DNA of 7,371 nt from Chloroflexota bacterium (GCA_016200745.1 JACQEF010000348.1:1-7371), one strand, 5' to 3'; shown: positions 1 to 6,216, numbered from the stretch's first letter. Numbers and translations: made by a program. Notes: generated by a model not told the origin, from the sequence alone.

Positions 1-1464
1 CTCAGCTTCGGGGCGCTCATGGGTGCCCGCGGCAACTCGGGCGTGATCGCCTCGCAGATCATGCGCGGCATCGCGGAGGGCCTGGCCGCGAAGCGTCACT
101 TCAACGCCCTCGACCTGGCCCATGCCCTGACCGTCGGCACGCAGACGGCCTACGCGGCGGTCGGCCAGCCGGTCGAGGGGACGATCCTGACCGTGATCCG
201 CGAGGCGGCCGCGGCAGCGGTGACCGCCGCCGAGCGCGACCCCGACATCGAGTCGGTCCTCGCCGCCACGGTCGAGGCCGCCGAGCGTTCGGTGGCGCGG
301 ACGCCCAGCCTGCTGGCGATCCTGCGCGAGGCGGGCGTGGTCGATTCGGGCGGCCAGGGCCTGTACCGGCTGCTCCAGGGGGCACACCGCTACGTCGCCG
401 ACCGCTCCGCGGGTGCCGCCAGGGGACGCGCGAAACCCGCGGCCGGTGCCAGGGTCTCCACCCTGGTCGCACATGCCGACGAGGGCTTCGGCTACGAGAC
501 CATGTTCCTGCTCCAGCCGAGCCACCTCGCGGCCCTCGACGTCGACACCATTCGGGACCACCTCGAATCGATCGGCGATTCGGTCCTCGTGGCCGGCGAT
601 GCGCGGGCGCTCAAGGTCCACGTCCACAACGATCGCCCCGACCTCGTCATCGGCTACGGACTGACGATGGGCGCGCTGAGCCGGATCAGCGTCGAGAACC
701 TCGACCACCAGGCTAGGGACGTTCGCGAGACGCGGGCGGTCGAGTTCACGGGGGTCTCGACCGAGTCCGCGGCCGGCTCCAACGGCTCGTCCGGCCCGGC
801 GGACCTCCCGGCTCTCGGGGTCCTTGCCGTGGCCGCGGGCGACGGCCTGGCGGCGATCTTCCGGGACTTCGGCGTCGCCGGCGTGGTCCACGGGGGACAG
901 TCTGCCAACCCGAGCACGGGCGAGCTGCTCGGCGCGATCCAGGGCGTGAACGCCCGCGAGGTCATCGTCCTGCCGAACAACCCGAACGTCGTGCTCGCCG
1001 CTCGCCAGGTCGCCTCGCTGTCGGATCGCCCGGTTGCCGTGGTCCCGACCCGGAACGCGGCCGAGGGCTTCGCCGCCCTCCTCGCGCTCGACCCGCATCT
1101 CGACGCGGCCACGAACGCCAGCCAGATGACCGACGCCGCCCGGGCGATCCAGACCCTCGTGGTCACGGAAGCGGTGCGCGACGCGACCATCGGTGGACGC
1201 AAGGTGAAGCGCGGCCAGACGATCGCCCTCGATCCCGACGACGGTCTTGTCGCCGCCGACAACGACCGGGAGAAGTGCGTGCTGGCGGCGGTGGCGTCGC
1301 TGACCGCCGGCTTCGAGCTGGTCACGCTGTTCTACGGCGACGGCGCGGACCTTGCCGAGGCCGAGGCGATGGCGCGCCGGATCGGGTCGGTGCTGCCGGC
1401 GGTGGACGTCGAGGTCCGGCACGGCGGCCAGCCGTACTACCGGTACCTGATCGCTGCCGAATAG
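1..1464 (+). CDS. fakA: DAK2-domain fatty acid kinase FakA/YloV-like protein (5' end outside window)
   Basis: The protein resembles FakA (YloV), the ATP-binding subunit that phosphorylates fatty acids held by a FakB/DegV carrier, giving acyl-phosphate for phospholipid synthesis. The open frame runs in from the left edge, leaving 487 visible residues. The family is about 550 residues long, so roughly the first 60 are missing, including the Asp-rich DGDTG-type Mg/ATP motif. Seen here, numbering from the first visible codon: GARGNSG at 8-14 and DSGGQGL at 115-121 in the DAK2 domain; the middle domain with FGYETMF at 163-169 and HVH at 207-209; and the C-terminal domain ending in GGQPYYRYLIAAE. 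The middle domain has Glu where firmicute FakA has a zinc-ligand Cys, as I recall it. No fakB/degV gene is visible. The stop TAG lies one base before the recG start, suggesting co-transcription. Family assignment is secure; fatty acid kinase activity is inferred, because many DAK2/YloV homologues are untested. Confidence 0.9.
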   Translation, partial: LSFGALMGARGNSGVIASQIMRGIAEGLAAKRHFNALDLAHALTVGTQTAYAAVGQPVEGTILTVIREAAAAAVTAAERDPDIESVLAATVEAAERSVARTPSLLAILREAGVVDSGGQGLYRLLQGAHRYVADRSAGAARGRAKPAAGARVSTLVAHADEGFGYETMFLLQPSHLAALDVDTIRDHLESIGDSVLVAGDARALKVHVHNDRPDLVIGYGLTMGALSRISVENLDHQARDVRETRAVEFTGVSTESAAGSNGSSGPADLPALGVLAVAAGDGLAAIFRDFGVAGVVHGGQSANPSTGELLGAIQGVNAREVIVLPNNPNVVLAARQVASLSDRPVAVVPTRNAAEGFAALLALDPHLDAATNASQMTDAARAIQTLVVTEAVRDATIGGRKVKRGQTIALDPDDGLVAADNDREKCVLAAVASLTAGFELVTLFYGDGADLAEAEAMARRIGSVLPAVDVEVRHGGQPYYRYLIAAE

Positions 1465-1465
1465 C

Positions 1466-3640
1466 GTGGCCAGGGCGACGACTCCGGCTCCCGTCCCGAA
1501 CGACCCGGTGGCGCTGCTGTCGACCCCGCTGGCGCGGTCGGGGCTGACGGCCGGGGCGTTGCTGCGGCGGGCGGGCATCCGGCTTGGCTTCTACACCGTC
1601 GGCGACCTCCTCTTTCACCTGCCGCGTCGCTACGATGACCTGCGGGAGATGCGCCGGCTCGGCGACCTGCTCTGGACCGAGGACGGGATCGTGGTGTCGG
1701 CCCGGGTCCGCGTCGCGGAGGTCAGGGTCGAGCCGACCTTCAGGCGTCGGGTCCAGCGCACGATCGCGCGGCTCGAGGACGAGACCGGGACCGTCGACGC
1801 CACCTGGTTCGGGCGCCGGTTCATCGAGCGCCGGTTGCGCGTCGGCGGCGAAATCGTGGTCTCGGGTCGCGTCAAGCATTTCGGACGGCGGCTGACGTTC
1901 GACAACCCCGAGTTTCAGGCGGTCGTGGATGAGACCGAGGTCCTTCACGCCGGCCGCATCGTGCCGGTCTACCCGTTGACCGCGGGTCTCACCGCGGCCC
2001 GGCTGCGGCTGGCCATCCGCGAGGCATTGGACAAGGCCGGCCATGCCTACCCGGAGTACCTGCCGGAGCCGGTCCGAACCGGGGAGGCGCTCGTCCCGAT
2101 CGGACGGGCGATCGAGGAGGCCCATTACCCGGGCTCGTTCGAGGGTCGGGACGCCGCCCTGCGCCGGCTCGCCTTCGACGAACTCCTCGCCCTGCAGCTC
2201 GGGATGGTCGCCCGGCGGCGGCAGCGCGGCCGCGAAGCCGCGCCGCTGGTCGAGGTCGACGGCGCCGCGGACGCGTCGATCCGGGCGTCGATCGTCGCGT
2301 CGCTGACGTCGAAGGTCGGACGGCCGGTCGAGCTGACCGCCGACCAGGCCACCGCCGTGACCGAGATCCGCGGCGACCTGGCCAGGCCGACACCGATGCT
2401 CCGGCTCCTTCAGGGCGATGTCGGGTCGGGCAAGACCGCGGTTGCCGCCTATGCCCTGGCGGCGACCGCCCGAGCCGGGCTCCAGGGAGCGCTCCTGGCG
2501 CCGACGGACCTGCTGGCGCGCCAGCACCTCGACACGATCGGCGGGCTGCTCGACGGGCTCGGGCTCGGCGTCACACTGCTGACCGGCTCGCTCCCGGCCG
2601 ACACGAAGGCGAAGGCCACCGAGGCGATCCGGTCGGGCCAGGCCGGCGTCGTGGTCGGGACGCACGCCCTGATCCAGGAGTCTGTCTCGTTCCGCGACCT
2701 CGGCCTGGTCGTGATCGACGAGCAGCACCGCTTCGGGGTCGATCAGCGCGGCCAGCTCGAGGCCAAGGCCGGCGGGCGTGTCCCGCACGTCCTGCTGATG
2801 ACCGCGACGCCCATCCCGCGGACGCTCGGCCAGGTGCTCTACGCGGACCTCGACGTCACCGACCTGCGGACGCCGCCCGAGGGCCGGGTCCCGATCAGGA
2901 CCGGCATCAAGCGACCGACGGATCTCGACGGCACGTGGGCGTACGTCCGCAAGGAAGCCGCTCTCGGCCACCGGACCTTCGTGGTCGTGCCCCTGATCGA
3001 GGAGAGCGACGGGGCCGACGACGGCGCCGTGGCGGCCGAGAGCGAGGCCGTCCGTCTCAGGACGCTCCTCGCGCCACTCCGGGTCGGAATGGTCCACGGC
3101 CGGATGAAGCCGGCAGCCCGCGACGCCGAGATGAGCCGGTTCCGCGACGGCGACCTCGATGTCCTCGTCGGCACCACGGTCGTCGAGGTCGGGGTGGACG
3201 TGCCGGCCGCGACGATGATGGTCATCGAGGGGGCCGACCGGTTCGGCCTCGCCCAGCTCCACCAGCTGCGCGGCCGGGTGGGACGGGGACTGGTGGACTC
3301 GTTCTGCGTCCTGGTCTCGGATTCGATCGACGAGGTGGCGCAGGCGCGGCTCAAGGCGGTCGCCGAGCTGCGCGACGGGTTCGAGCTGGCGGAGCGCGAC
3401 TTCGAGCTCCGCCGAGAGGGCGACGTCCTCGGGCTGGTCCAGAGCGGCCTGCCGCAGCTCCGCGTGGCGTCGCTCCAGGACCCGGCACATCGCGACCTGG
3501 CCGTCCGCGCCCGCGCCCACGCCGAGGTCATGCTCGACGCGGCCGGCGAGCTCCGCCCACGGCAACCGGCGCTGACGGCCGAGCTCGAGACCGGCTGGCT
3601 CCGGCGGGTCGCATCGGGCGAACCGGCGAGCGGCGCATGA
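1466..3640 (+). CDS. recG: ATP-dependent DNA helicase RecG
   Basis: RecG is a monomeric superfamily 2 helicase that reverses stalled replication forks and migrates Holliday junctions. The 724-residue length is normal. The N-terminal part includes the segment FHLPRRYDDLR (about residues 50-60), which leads into the OB-fold wedge domain. Motor motifs follow in order: Walker A GDVGSGKT at 317-324, DEQH box at 418-421, TATPIPRT at 446-453, the VVEVGVDVP motif V region, and QLHQLRGRVGRG from 597 (motif VI). After these come the TRG-type region (GFELAERDFELRREGD) and QSGLPQLR. The TRG segment reads RREGDVLG where many RecG proteins have RGPGEFLG; I recall the RREGD form from actinobacterial RecG. 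The start is GTG one base after the fakA stop, with no clear Shine-Dalgarno, so translation is probably coupled. The stop overlaps the rsmD start as ATGA. Confidence 0.97.
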   Translation: MARATTPAPVPNDPVALLSTPLARSGLTAGALLRRAGIRLGFYTVGDLLFHLPRRYDDLREMRRLGDLLWTEDGIVVSARVRVAEVRVEPTFRRRVQRTIARLEDETGTVDATWFGRRFIERRLRVGGEIVVSGRVKHFGRRLTFDNPEFQAVVDETEVLHAGRIVPVYPLTAGLTAARLRLAIREALDKAGHAYPEYLPEPVRTGEALVPIGRAIEEAHYPGSFEGRDAALRRLAFDELLALQLGMVARRRQRGREAAPLVEVDGAADASIRASIVASLTSKVGRPVELTADQATAVTEIRGDLARPTPMLRLLQGDVGSGKTAVAAYALAATARAGLQGALLAPTDLLARQHLDTIGGLLDGLGLGVTLLTGSLPADTKAKATEAIRSGQAGVVVGTHALIQESVSFRDLGLVVIDEQHRFGVDQRGQLEAKAGGRVPHVLLMTATPIPRTLGQVLYADLDVTDLRTPPEGRVPIRTGIKRPTDLDGTWAYVRKEAALGHRTFVVVPLIEESDGADDGAVAAESEAVRLRTLLAPLRVGMVHGRMKPAARDAEMSRFRDGDLDVLVGTTVVEVGVDVPAATMMVIEGADRFGLAQLHQLRGRVGRGLVDSFCVLVSDSIDEVAQARLKAVAELRDGFELAERDFELRREGDVLGLVQSGLPQLRVASLQDPAHRDLAVRARAHAEVMLDAAGELRPRQPALTAELETGWLRRVASGEPASGA

Positions 3641-4218
3641 CCGACGCCGGCCGGGTCATCGCCGGCTCCGCCCGCGGGATCCGGCTCCAGGCTCCGGGAC
3701 ACGGGACGCGTCCGCTCGGCGATCGGGTCAAGCAGACCTTGTTCGCGATCCTCGAGCCGGACCTGCCGGGCGCGCGCGTGCTGGACCTGTTCGCCGGCAG
3801 CGGGGCCGGCGGCATCGAGGCGCTGTCCCGCGGCGCCGTCACGGCGGTCTTCGTCGAGCGCGATCCGACGGCGGTGTCCGTCATCACGGCGAACCTGCGG
3901 GCCGCCGGCCTCGGCGCCGGCATGCGGGCCGCCGTCGTCCGCGCCGATGCCCTCGCCTGGCTGGGCCGGCGACCCGCCGGCGACCCGCCGTTCGACATCG
4001 CATTCGTGGACCCGCCGTATGCGGACATCGAGCTCCGCGACCGGGTCCTCGCGGCCCTGGGCGCCGGCGGGGCGCCCCTCGCCCCGAATGCCCGCGTCGT
4101 GGTGAAGCACTTCTGGCGCGACCAGCCGCCGCCCCAGGTCGGACTGCTAGCATCGGAACGTGCGCGTCGCTTCGGTGAAACGGCGCTGACGTTCTACCGG
4201 CGTCAGGAGGACGGATGA
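3637..4218 (+). CDS. rsmD: 16S rRNA (guanine(966)-N2)-methyltransferase RsmD
   Basis: RsmD is a SAM-dependent Rossmann-fold enzyme that methylates N2 of G966 (E. coli numbering) in 16S rRNA during small-subunit assembly. The 193-residue protein is typical in length. It opens with the family signature RVIAGSARGIRL (6-17) followed by RPLGDRVKQTLFAIL (25-39). SAM-binding motif I is VLDLFAGSG (48-56), the acidic residue at the end of the next strand lies in FVERD (72-76), and the catalytic N6/N2-type motif DPPY is at 125-128. The ATG start sits in an ATGA overlap with the recG stop, and the methyltransferase signature begins only a few residues in, which fixes this start over longer in-frame options. 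Its own stop overlaps coaD in the same way. The rsmD-coaD pair is a common bacterial arrangement. A promoter-like element may lie inside its 3' end (see 4145-4153). Confidence 0.96.
   Translation: MTDAGRVIAGSARGIRLQAPGHGTRPLGDRVKQTLFAILEPDLPGARVLDLFAGSGAGGIEALSRGAVTAVFVERDPTAVSVITANLRAAGLGAGMRAAVVRADALAWLGRRPAGDPPFDIAFVDPPYADIELRDRVLAALGAGGAPLAPNARVVVKHFWRDQPPPQVGLLASERARRFGETALTFYRRQEDG
4145..4153 (+). promoter_or_regulatory. Possible internal extended -10 element within rsmD, upstream of coaD
   Basis: TGC-TAGCAT matches the extended -10 pattern TGn-TAnnnT, about 60 bases before the coaD ATG. It uses a CTA leucine codon and a GCA alanine codon, both uncommon in this strongly G/C-ending gene set, which hints at a nucleotide-level constraint. 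No good -35 was found. It could be chance. Confidence 0.3.
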
Positions 4219-4712
4219 ACAGCGTGGCGGTCTATCCGGGCTCGTTCGACCCGATCACCAACGGTCACCTCGACGTCATCGAGCGGGCCGCGAACGTGTT
4301 CGAGCGGCTGATCGTGGCGGTGCTCGCCAACCCGCGCAAGGCGGCCCTGCTCGACGTCGAGACCCGCATCGAGGTCATTCGCGAGGCGCTCCGCGAGGAC
4401 GGCGCGCCGCACGGCCGGATCGAGGTCGAGGCCTTCGACGGCCTGACGGTCGACCTGTGCCGAGCCCGCGGCGCAGGCGCCATCGTGCGCGGCCTGCGGG
4501 CCATCAGCGACTTCGAGATTGAGCTGCAGCTCGCCCACAACAATCGCGTCCTGGCGCCCGAGATCGACACGGTCTTCTTCATGACCTCGGTCGGCAACGG
4601 GTTCGTCAGCTCGAGCCTCGTGCGCGAGATCGCGTCGTTCGGGGGCGACGTGTCCACGATGATCCCGGTTGCCGCGCTCGCATCGCTCCGGCAGGCGATC
4701 AAGGGCCGCTGA
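4215..4712 (+). CDS. coaD: Phosphopantetheine adenylyltransferase (PPAT)
   Basis: CoaD transfers AMP from ATP to 4'-phosphopantetheine, giving dephospho-CoA, the penultimate step of coenzyme A synthesis; the enzyme is a cytosolic hexamer. The 165-residue protein is the expected size. Signatures visible: YPGSFDPITNGH (7-18), containing the nucleotidyltransferase TxGH motif (TNGH, 15-18); NPRK (39-42); VRGLR (91-95), followed by DFEIELQLAHNN (99-110), which lines the pantetheine/ATP site; and VSSSLVRE (131-138), the ISSTxxR-type phosphate-binding motif. A strong AGGAGG (4205-4210) four bases ahead of ATG supports the start, which overlaps the rsmD stop as ATGA. It closes the first dense gene block and is followed by a 73-nt gap with promoter-like features. 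It supplies CoA for acyl carrier protein modification, matching the lipid genes at both ends of the locus. Confidence 0.97.
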   Translation: MNSVAVYPGSFDPITNGHLDVIERAANVFERLIVAVLANPRKAALLDVETRIEVIREALREDGAPHGRIEVEAFDGLTVDLCRARGAGAIVRGLRAISDFEIELQLAHNNRVLAPEIDTVFFMTSVGNGFVSSSLVREIASFGGDVSTMIPVAALASLRQAIKGR

Positions 4713-4725
4713 GGCCTGGCTCCCG

Positions 4726-4734
4726 TGCCATAAT
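4726..4734 (+). promoter_or_regulatory. Extended -10 promoter candidate upstream of the SepIVA-like gene
   Basis: TGC-CATAAT is a close match to the extended -10 consensus TGn-TATAAT and lies in the short coaD/SepIVA-like gap, in otherwise G/C-dominated sequence. Transcription would begin near 4741, giving a leader of about 45 nt. No convincing -35 hexamer is visible (CTGAGG at 4709-4714 leaves only a 14-bp spacer), which is tolerable for extended -10 promoters. Confidence 0.45.
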
Positions 4735-4745
4735 CGACGCGGTCC

Positions 4746-4763
4746 GGCCCGTCCGAGCGGGCC
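4746..4763 (+). other. GC-rich leader hairpin
   Basis: GGCCCG (4746-4751) pairs perfectly with CGGGCC (4758-4763) around a 6-nt loop. It sits between the candidate -10 and the Shine-Dalgarno, so it would form at the extreme 5' end of the mRNA. There is no following T-run, so it is not an intrinsic terminator. A stabilising or translation-tuning role is possible but only inferred. Confidence 0.4.
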
Positions 4764-4770
4764 AGGCGCC

Positions 4771-4777
4771 AGGAGGG
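4771..4777 (+). promoter_or_regulatory. Strong Shine-Dalgarno pointing to an ATC start codon
   Basis: AGGAGGG is among the best Shine-Dalgarno sequences in the window. No ATG, GTG or TTG follows it at usable distance. The in-frame codon nine bases after AGGAGG is ATC at 4786, exactly where homologues start with Met-Asp. It is the main evidence for the start of the SepIVA-like gene. Confidence 0.65.
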
Positions 4778-4785
4778 TCACCCCG

Positions 4786-5328
4786 ATCGACATCATCTTT
4801 CTCGTCGAGCGCCTCGAGTCGCTGATCGCGAACGGCAAGAAGCTGCCGCTGACCACCAACGTGGTGCTCGATCAGAACGCGGCGCTCGGCTTGATCGACG
4901 AGCTTCGCGTCGCTGTCCCCGAGGAGGTCCGGGCCGCCAAACGGATCAATTCCGAGGGCGAGCGGATCATCGAGAAGGCCCAGGACGAGGCGGAACGGAT
5001 CGTCGCCAAGGCCCAGGAGCAGGCGGCCTTCCTGATCGACGAGCGCGGGCTGACGCAGGCCGCCGAGGCGCTCAGCCGCCAGATCATCGCGGACGCGCAT
5101 GCCGACGCCGACGAGATCCGGCGCGGCGCCGACGAGTACGCGGTCGGCGTGCTGGTCGGGCTCGAGGGAGATGTGGTCAAGACGCTCCAGAGCATCAAGA
5201 AGGGGATCGCGCTCCTTGACGAGCGCCGTGCCTCGCTCGAGGTGATCGAGACGGGCGAGCCCGAGGACGCCGGCGTCGACGAACGCTGGGAGGACGAGGC
5301 GGCCGAGGCATCCCAGGCCCCGAGATGA
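4786..5328 (+). CDS. SepIVA/DivIVA-like coiled-coil protein with apparent ATC start
   Basis: The 180-residue protein has a conserved N-terminal block (about 1-55: DIIFLVERLESLI, KLPLT, LIDELRVAVPEEVRAAKRI), then a long charged coiled coil rich in Ala, Glu, Arg and Gln (about 55-120), then an acidic tail ending EASQAPR. From memory the N-terminal block aligns with mycobacterial SepIVA (Rv2927c), a DivIVA-family factor for septation and cell elongation. The neighbouring DUF177 gene is also shared, which supports the match. It is shorter than SepIVA (about 245 residues), with fewer coiled-coil repeats. Coiled-coil proteins of this kind are sometimes labelled ATP synthase b/E subunit-like; no membrane anchor is seen here, so I do not favour that. 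The start is chosen as ATC after a strong AGGAGG; the nearest upstream option is a TTG at 4669 inside coaD without a Shine-Dalgarno, and GTG at 4861 would delete the conserved block. The stop overlaps yceD as ATGA. A division or envelope role is inferred. Confidence 0.78.
   Translation: MDIIFLVERLESLIANGKKLPLTTNVVLDQNAALGLIDELRVAVPEEVRAAKRINSEGERIIEKAQDEAERIVAKAQEQAAFLIDERGLTQAAEALSRQIIADAHADADEIRRGADEYAVGVLVGLEGDVVKTLQSIKKGIALLDERRASLEVIETGEPEDAGVDERWEDEAAEASQAPR
4960..5025 (+). repeat. Tandem 33-nt (11-codon) repeat in the coiled-coil gene
   Basis: Two adjacent 33-nt units (4960-4992 and 4993-5025) share 27 of 33 bases and encode ERIIEKAQDEA and ERIVAKAQEQA, 7 of 11 residues identical. An 11-residue period is the hendecad coiled-coil pattern, as in DivIVA-like and ATP synthase b-type stalks. 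It probably arose by duplication or is held by structural constraint. Confidence 0.75.
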
Positions 5329-5879
5329 CCGTCCCCGCGTCCGACGGGCCGTTCCTCTGGAACGTCGCCGGACGGCTCGGCGAGCCGCCCGGCTCCGAGC
5401 GCGACTACCCGATCCAGCACACCTCGATCGACCTTGGAGAGGACCTGCGCCTGGCCGAGCCGATCGACGGCCGGGTGCGCCTGTCCCGGACCAACCGCGG
5501 CATCCTTGCCCGCGCGGACCTGCATGCCGCACTCGCCCTCGAGTGCAGCCGCTGCCTGCGCGAGATCGCCGTGCCTATTGCCGTCGAGGTACAGGAGGAA
5601 TACCTCCCGTCGATCGACCTGGCCACGGGCCACCCGCTGCCCGTCGATGACGAGCCCGACGTCCTGCGCCTGAGCGACCATCACGAGCTCGATCTCGAGA
5701 CCCCGGTCCGGGAGGCGATCCAGCTGGCCGAGCCGATCGCGCCGCTGTGCCGTCCCGAATGCCCAGGGCTGTGCGTCGTCTGCGGCGGGCGCCTGGAGGA
5801 GGGCGTCCACGACCATCCGGACGACGACGTCGATCCGCGGCTCGAGGCCTTGCGCGGGTTCAGGCCCGAGGACGACTGA
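5325..5879 (+). CDS. yceD: YceD/DUF177 family ribosome-biogenesis protein
   Basis: DUF177 (YceD) proteins are encoded next to rpmF across bacteria and are linked to large-subunit rRNA maturation, best shown for plant chloroplast homologues; the molecular role in bacteria is not settled. The 184-residue protein is typical in length. It has the expected cysteine pattern: CSRC (74-77) in the first half and C142-x3-C146-x3-C150-x2-C153 within the segment APLCRPECPGLCVVCGG, the family signature, probably a zinc site. The LETPVREAIQLAEPIAPLC region just before it is also characteristic. The C-terminus DPRLEALRGF followed by acidic residues is usual for the family. The ATG start lies in an ATGA overlap with the SepIVA-like stop, without a good Shine-Dalgarno, implying coupled translation. 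rpmF follows after 126 nt that hold their own promoter candidate. Confidence 0.93.
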   Translation: MTVPASDGPFLWNVAGRLGEPPGSERDYPIQHTSIDLGEDLRLAEPIDGRVRLSRTNRGILARADLHAALALECSRCLREIAVPIAVEVQEEYLPSIDLATGHPLPVDDEPDVLRLSDHHELDLETPVREAIQLAEPIAPLCRPECPGLCVVCGGRLEEGVHDHPDDDVDPRLEALRGFRPEDD

Positions 5880-5905
5880 CGAGGGACCCGGATTCGCGCT
5901 AGACT
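5876..5905 (+). promoter_or_regulatory. Promoter candidate for rpmF (-35 CTGACG, -10 TAGACT)
   Basis: CTGACG (5876-5881) resembles the -35 TTGACA and overlaps the yceD stop codon. TAGACT (5900-5905) fits the -10 pattern TAnnnT, and the 18-bp spacer is acceptable. Transcription would start near 5912, leaving a leader of about 95 nt before rpmF. It would let rpmF-plsX-asp23 be expressed apart from the upstream genes. Confidence 0.5.
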
Positions 5906-5913
5906 CCGCCGTC

Positions 5914-5937
5914 GGTCCGGCACGCGCCCCACGGACC
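5914..5937 (+). other. rpmF leader hairpin
   Basis: GGTCCG (5914-5919) and CGGACC (5932-5937) form a perfect 6-bp stem with a 12-nt loop, starting at about the predicted transcription start. There is no T-run, so it is not an intrinsic terminator. It could protect the 5' end or regulate rpmF; this is inference. Confidence 0.35.
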
Positions 5938-6005
5938 TGCGCAGCCCGAACCCGTCCACGCATCGCCCGGCGCGATGACCTCACCACAGGAGCAACCAGG
6001 ACCCC

Positions 6006-6212
6006 ATGGGTGTACCCAAGCGACGTGTCTCGCATGCCCGTCAGGGTGAGCGTCGCGCGCATCTCGCCATCGAGCTGCCGTCCCTCGAGGAGTGTTCACA
6101 CTGCCACGAGATGAAGCTGCCGCATCATGTCTGCCCGAACTGCGGCTACCACAACGGTCGACTCGCCATCGAGCTCAAGCCCGCCGCCGCCCCCGACGAC
6201 ACCGCGCGCTGA
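6006..6212 (+). CDS. rpmF: 50S ribosomal protein L32
   Basis: L32 (bL32) is a small zinc-ribbon protein of the large ribosomal subunit. The 68-residue protein begins with MGVPKRRVSHARQGERR, the basic N-terminus typical of L32, which fixes the ATG. The zinc ribbon is intact: C30-x2-C33 and C43-x2-C46, within ECSHCHEMKLPHHVCPNCGY, so this is the zinc-binding (C+) form. The last dozen residues (KPAAAPDDTAR) are a low-complexity Ala/Pro tail. AGGAG at 5988-5992 is 13 nt from the ATG, rather far; CCAGG at 5996-6000 is closer but weaker. The gene follows yceD, the near-universal arrangement, and plsX starts within a few bases of its stop, as in the E. coli yceD-rpmF-plsX cluster. Confidence 0.97.
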   Translation: MGVPKRRVSHARQGERRAHLAIELPSLEECSHCHEMKLPHHVCPNCGYHNGRLAIELKPAAAPDDTAR

Positions 6213-6216
6213 CGCG

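Noticed and set aside
1322..3565. Very long stop-free frame on the minus strand opposite recG (747 codons)
   Set aside because: It mirrors a well-supported recG and is explained by G/C third-position bias removing antisense stops. The translation is Arg/Asp/Pro-rich with no recognisable domain.
2839..4110. Minus-strand open frame across recG and rsmD
   Set aside because: Low-complexity Arg/Ser/Pro translation with no motif, antisense to two clear genes.
4746..4763. Hairpin as an intrinsic terminator of coaD
   Set aside because: No T-run follows the stem, and it lies after a probable -10 rather than straight after the stop codon.
4669..4785. TTG-initiated N-terminal extension of the SepIVA-like gene
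   Set aside because: It overlaps coaD by 44 nt, has no Shine-Dalgarno, reads through the promoter-like element and hairpin, and adds Arg/Pro-rich residues unlike the family.
5914..5937. Hairpin as an intrinsic terminator of yceD
   Set aside because: 6-bp stem, 12-nt loop and no T-run; its position fits a leader structure better.
4872..6062. Minus-strand open frame across the SepIVA-like gene, yceD and the rpmF start
   Set aside because: Shadow of bias; it crosses two probable promoters and three genes, with no domain signature.
6127..6216. ATG inside rpmF as the plsX start
   Set aside because: It would add a Ser/Pro-rich segment encoded by the zinc-ribbon region of rpmF in another frame; PlsX proteins do not have it.
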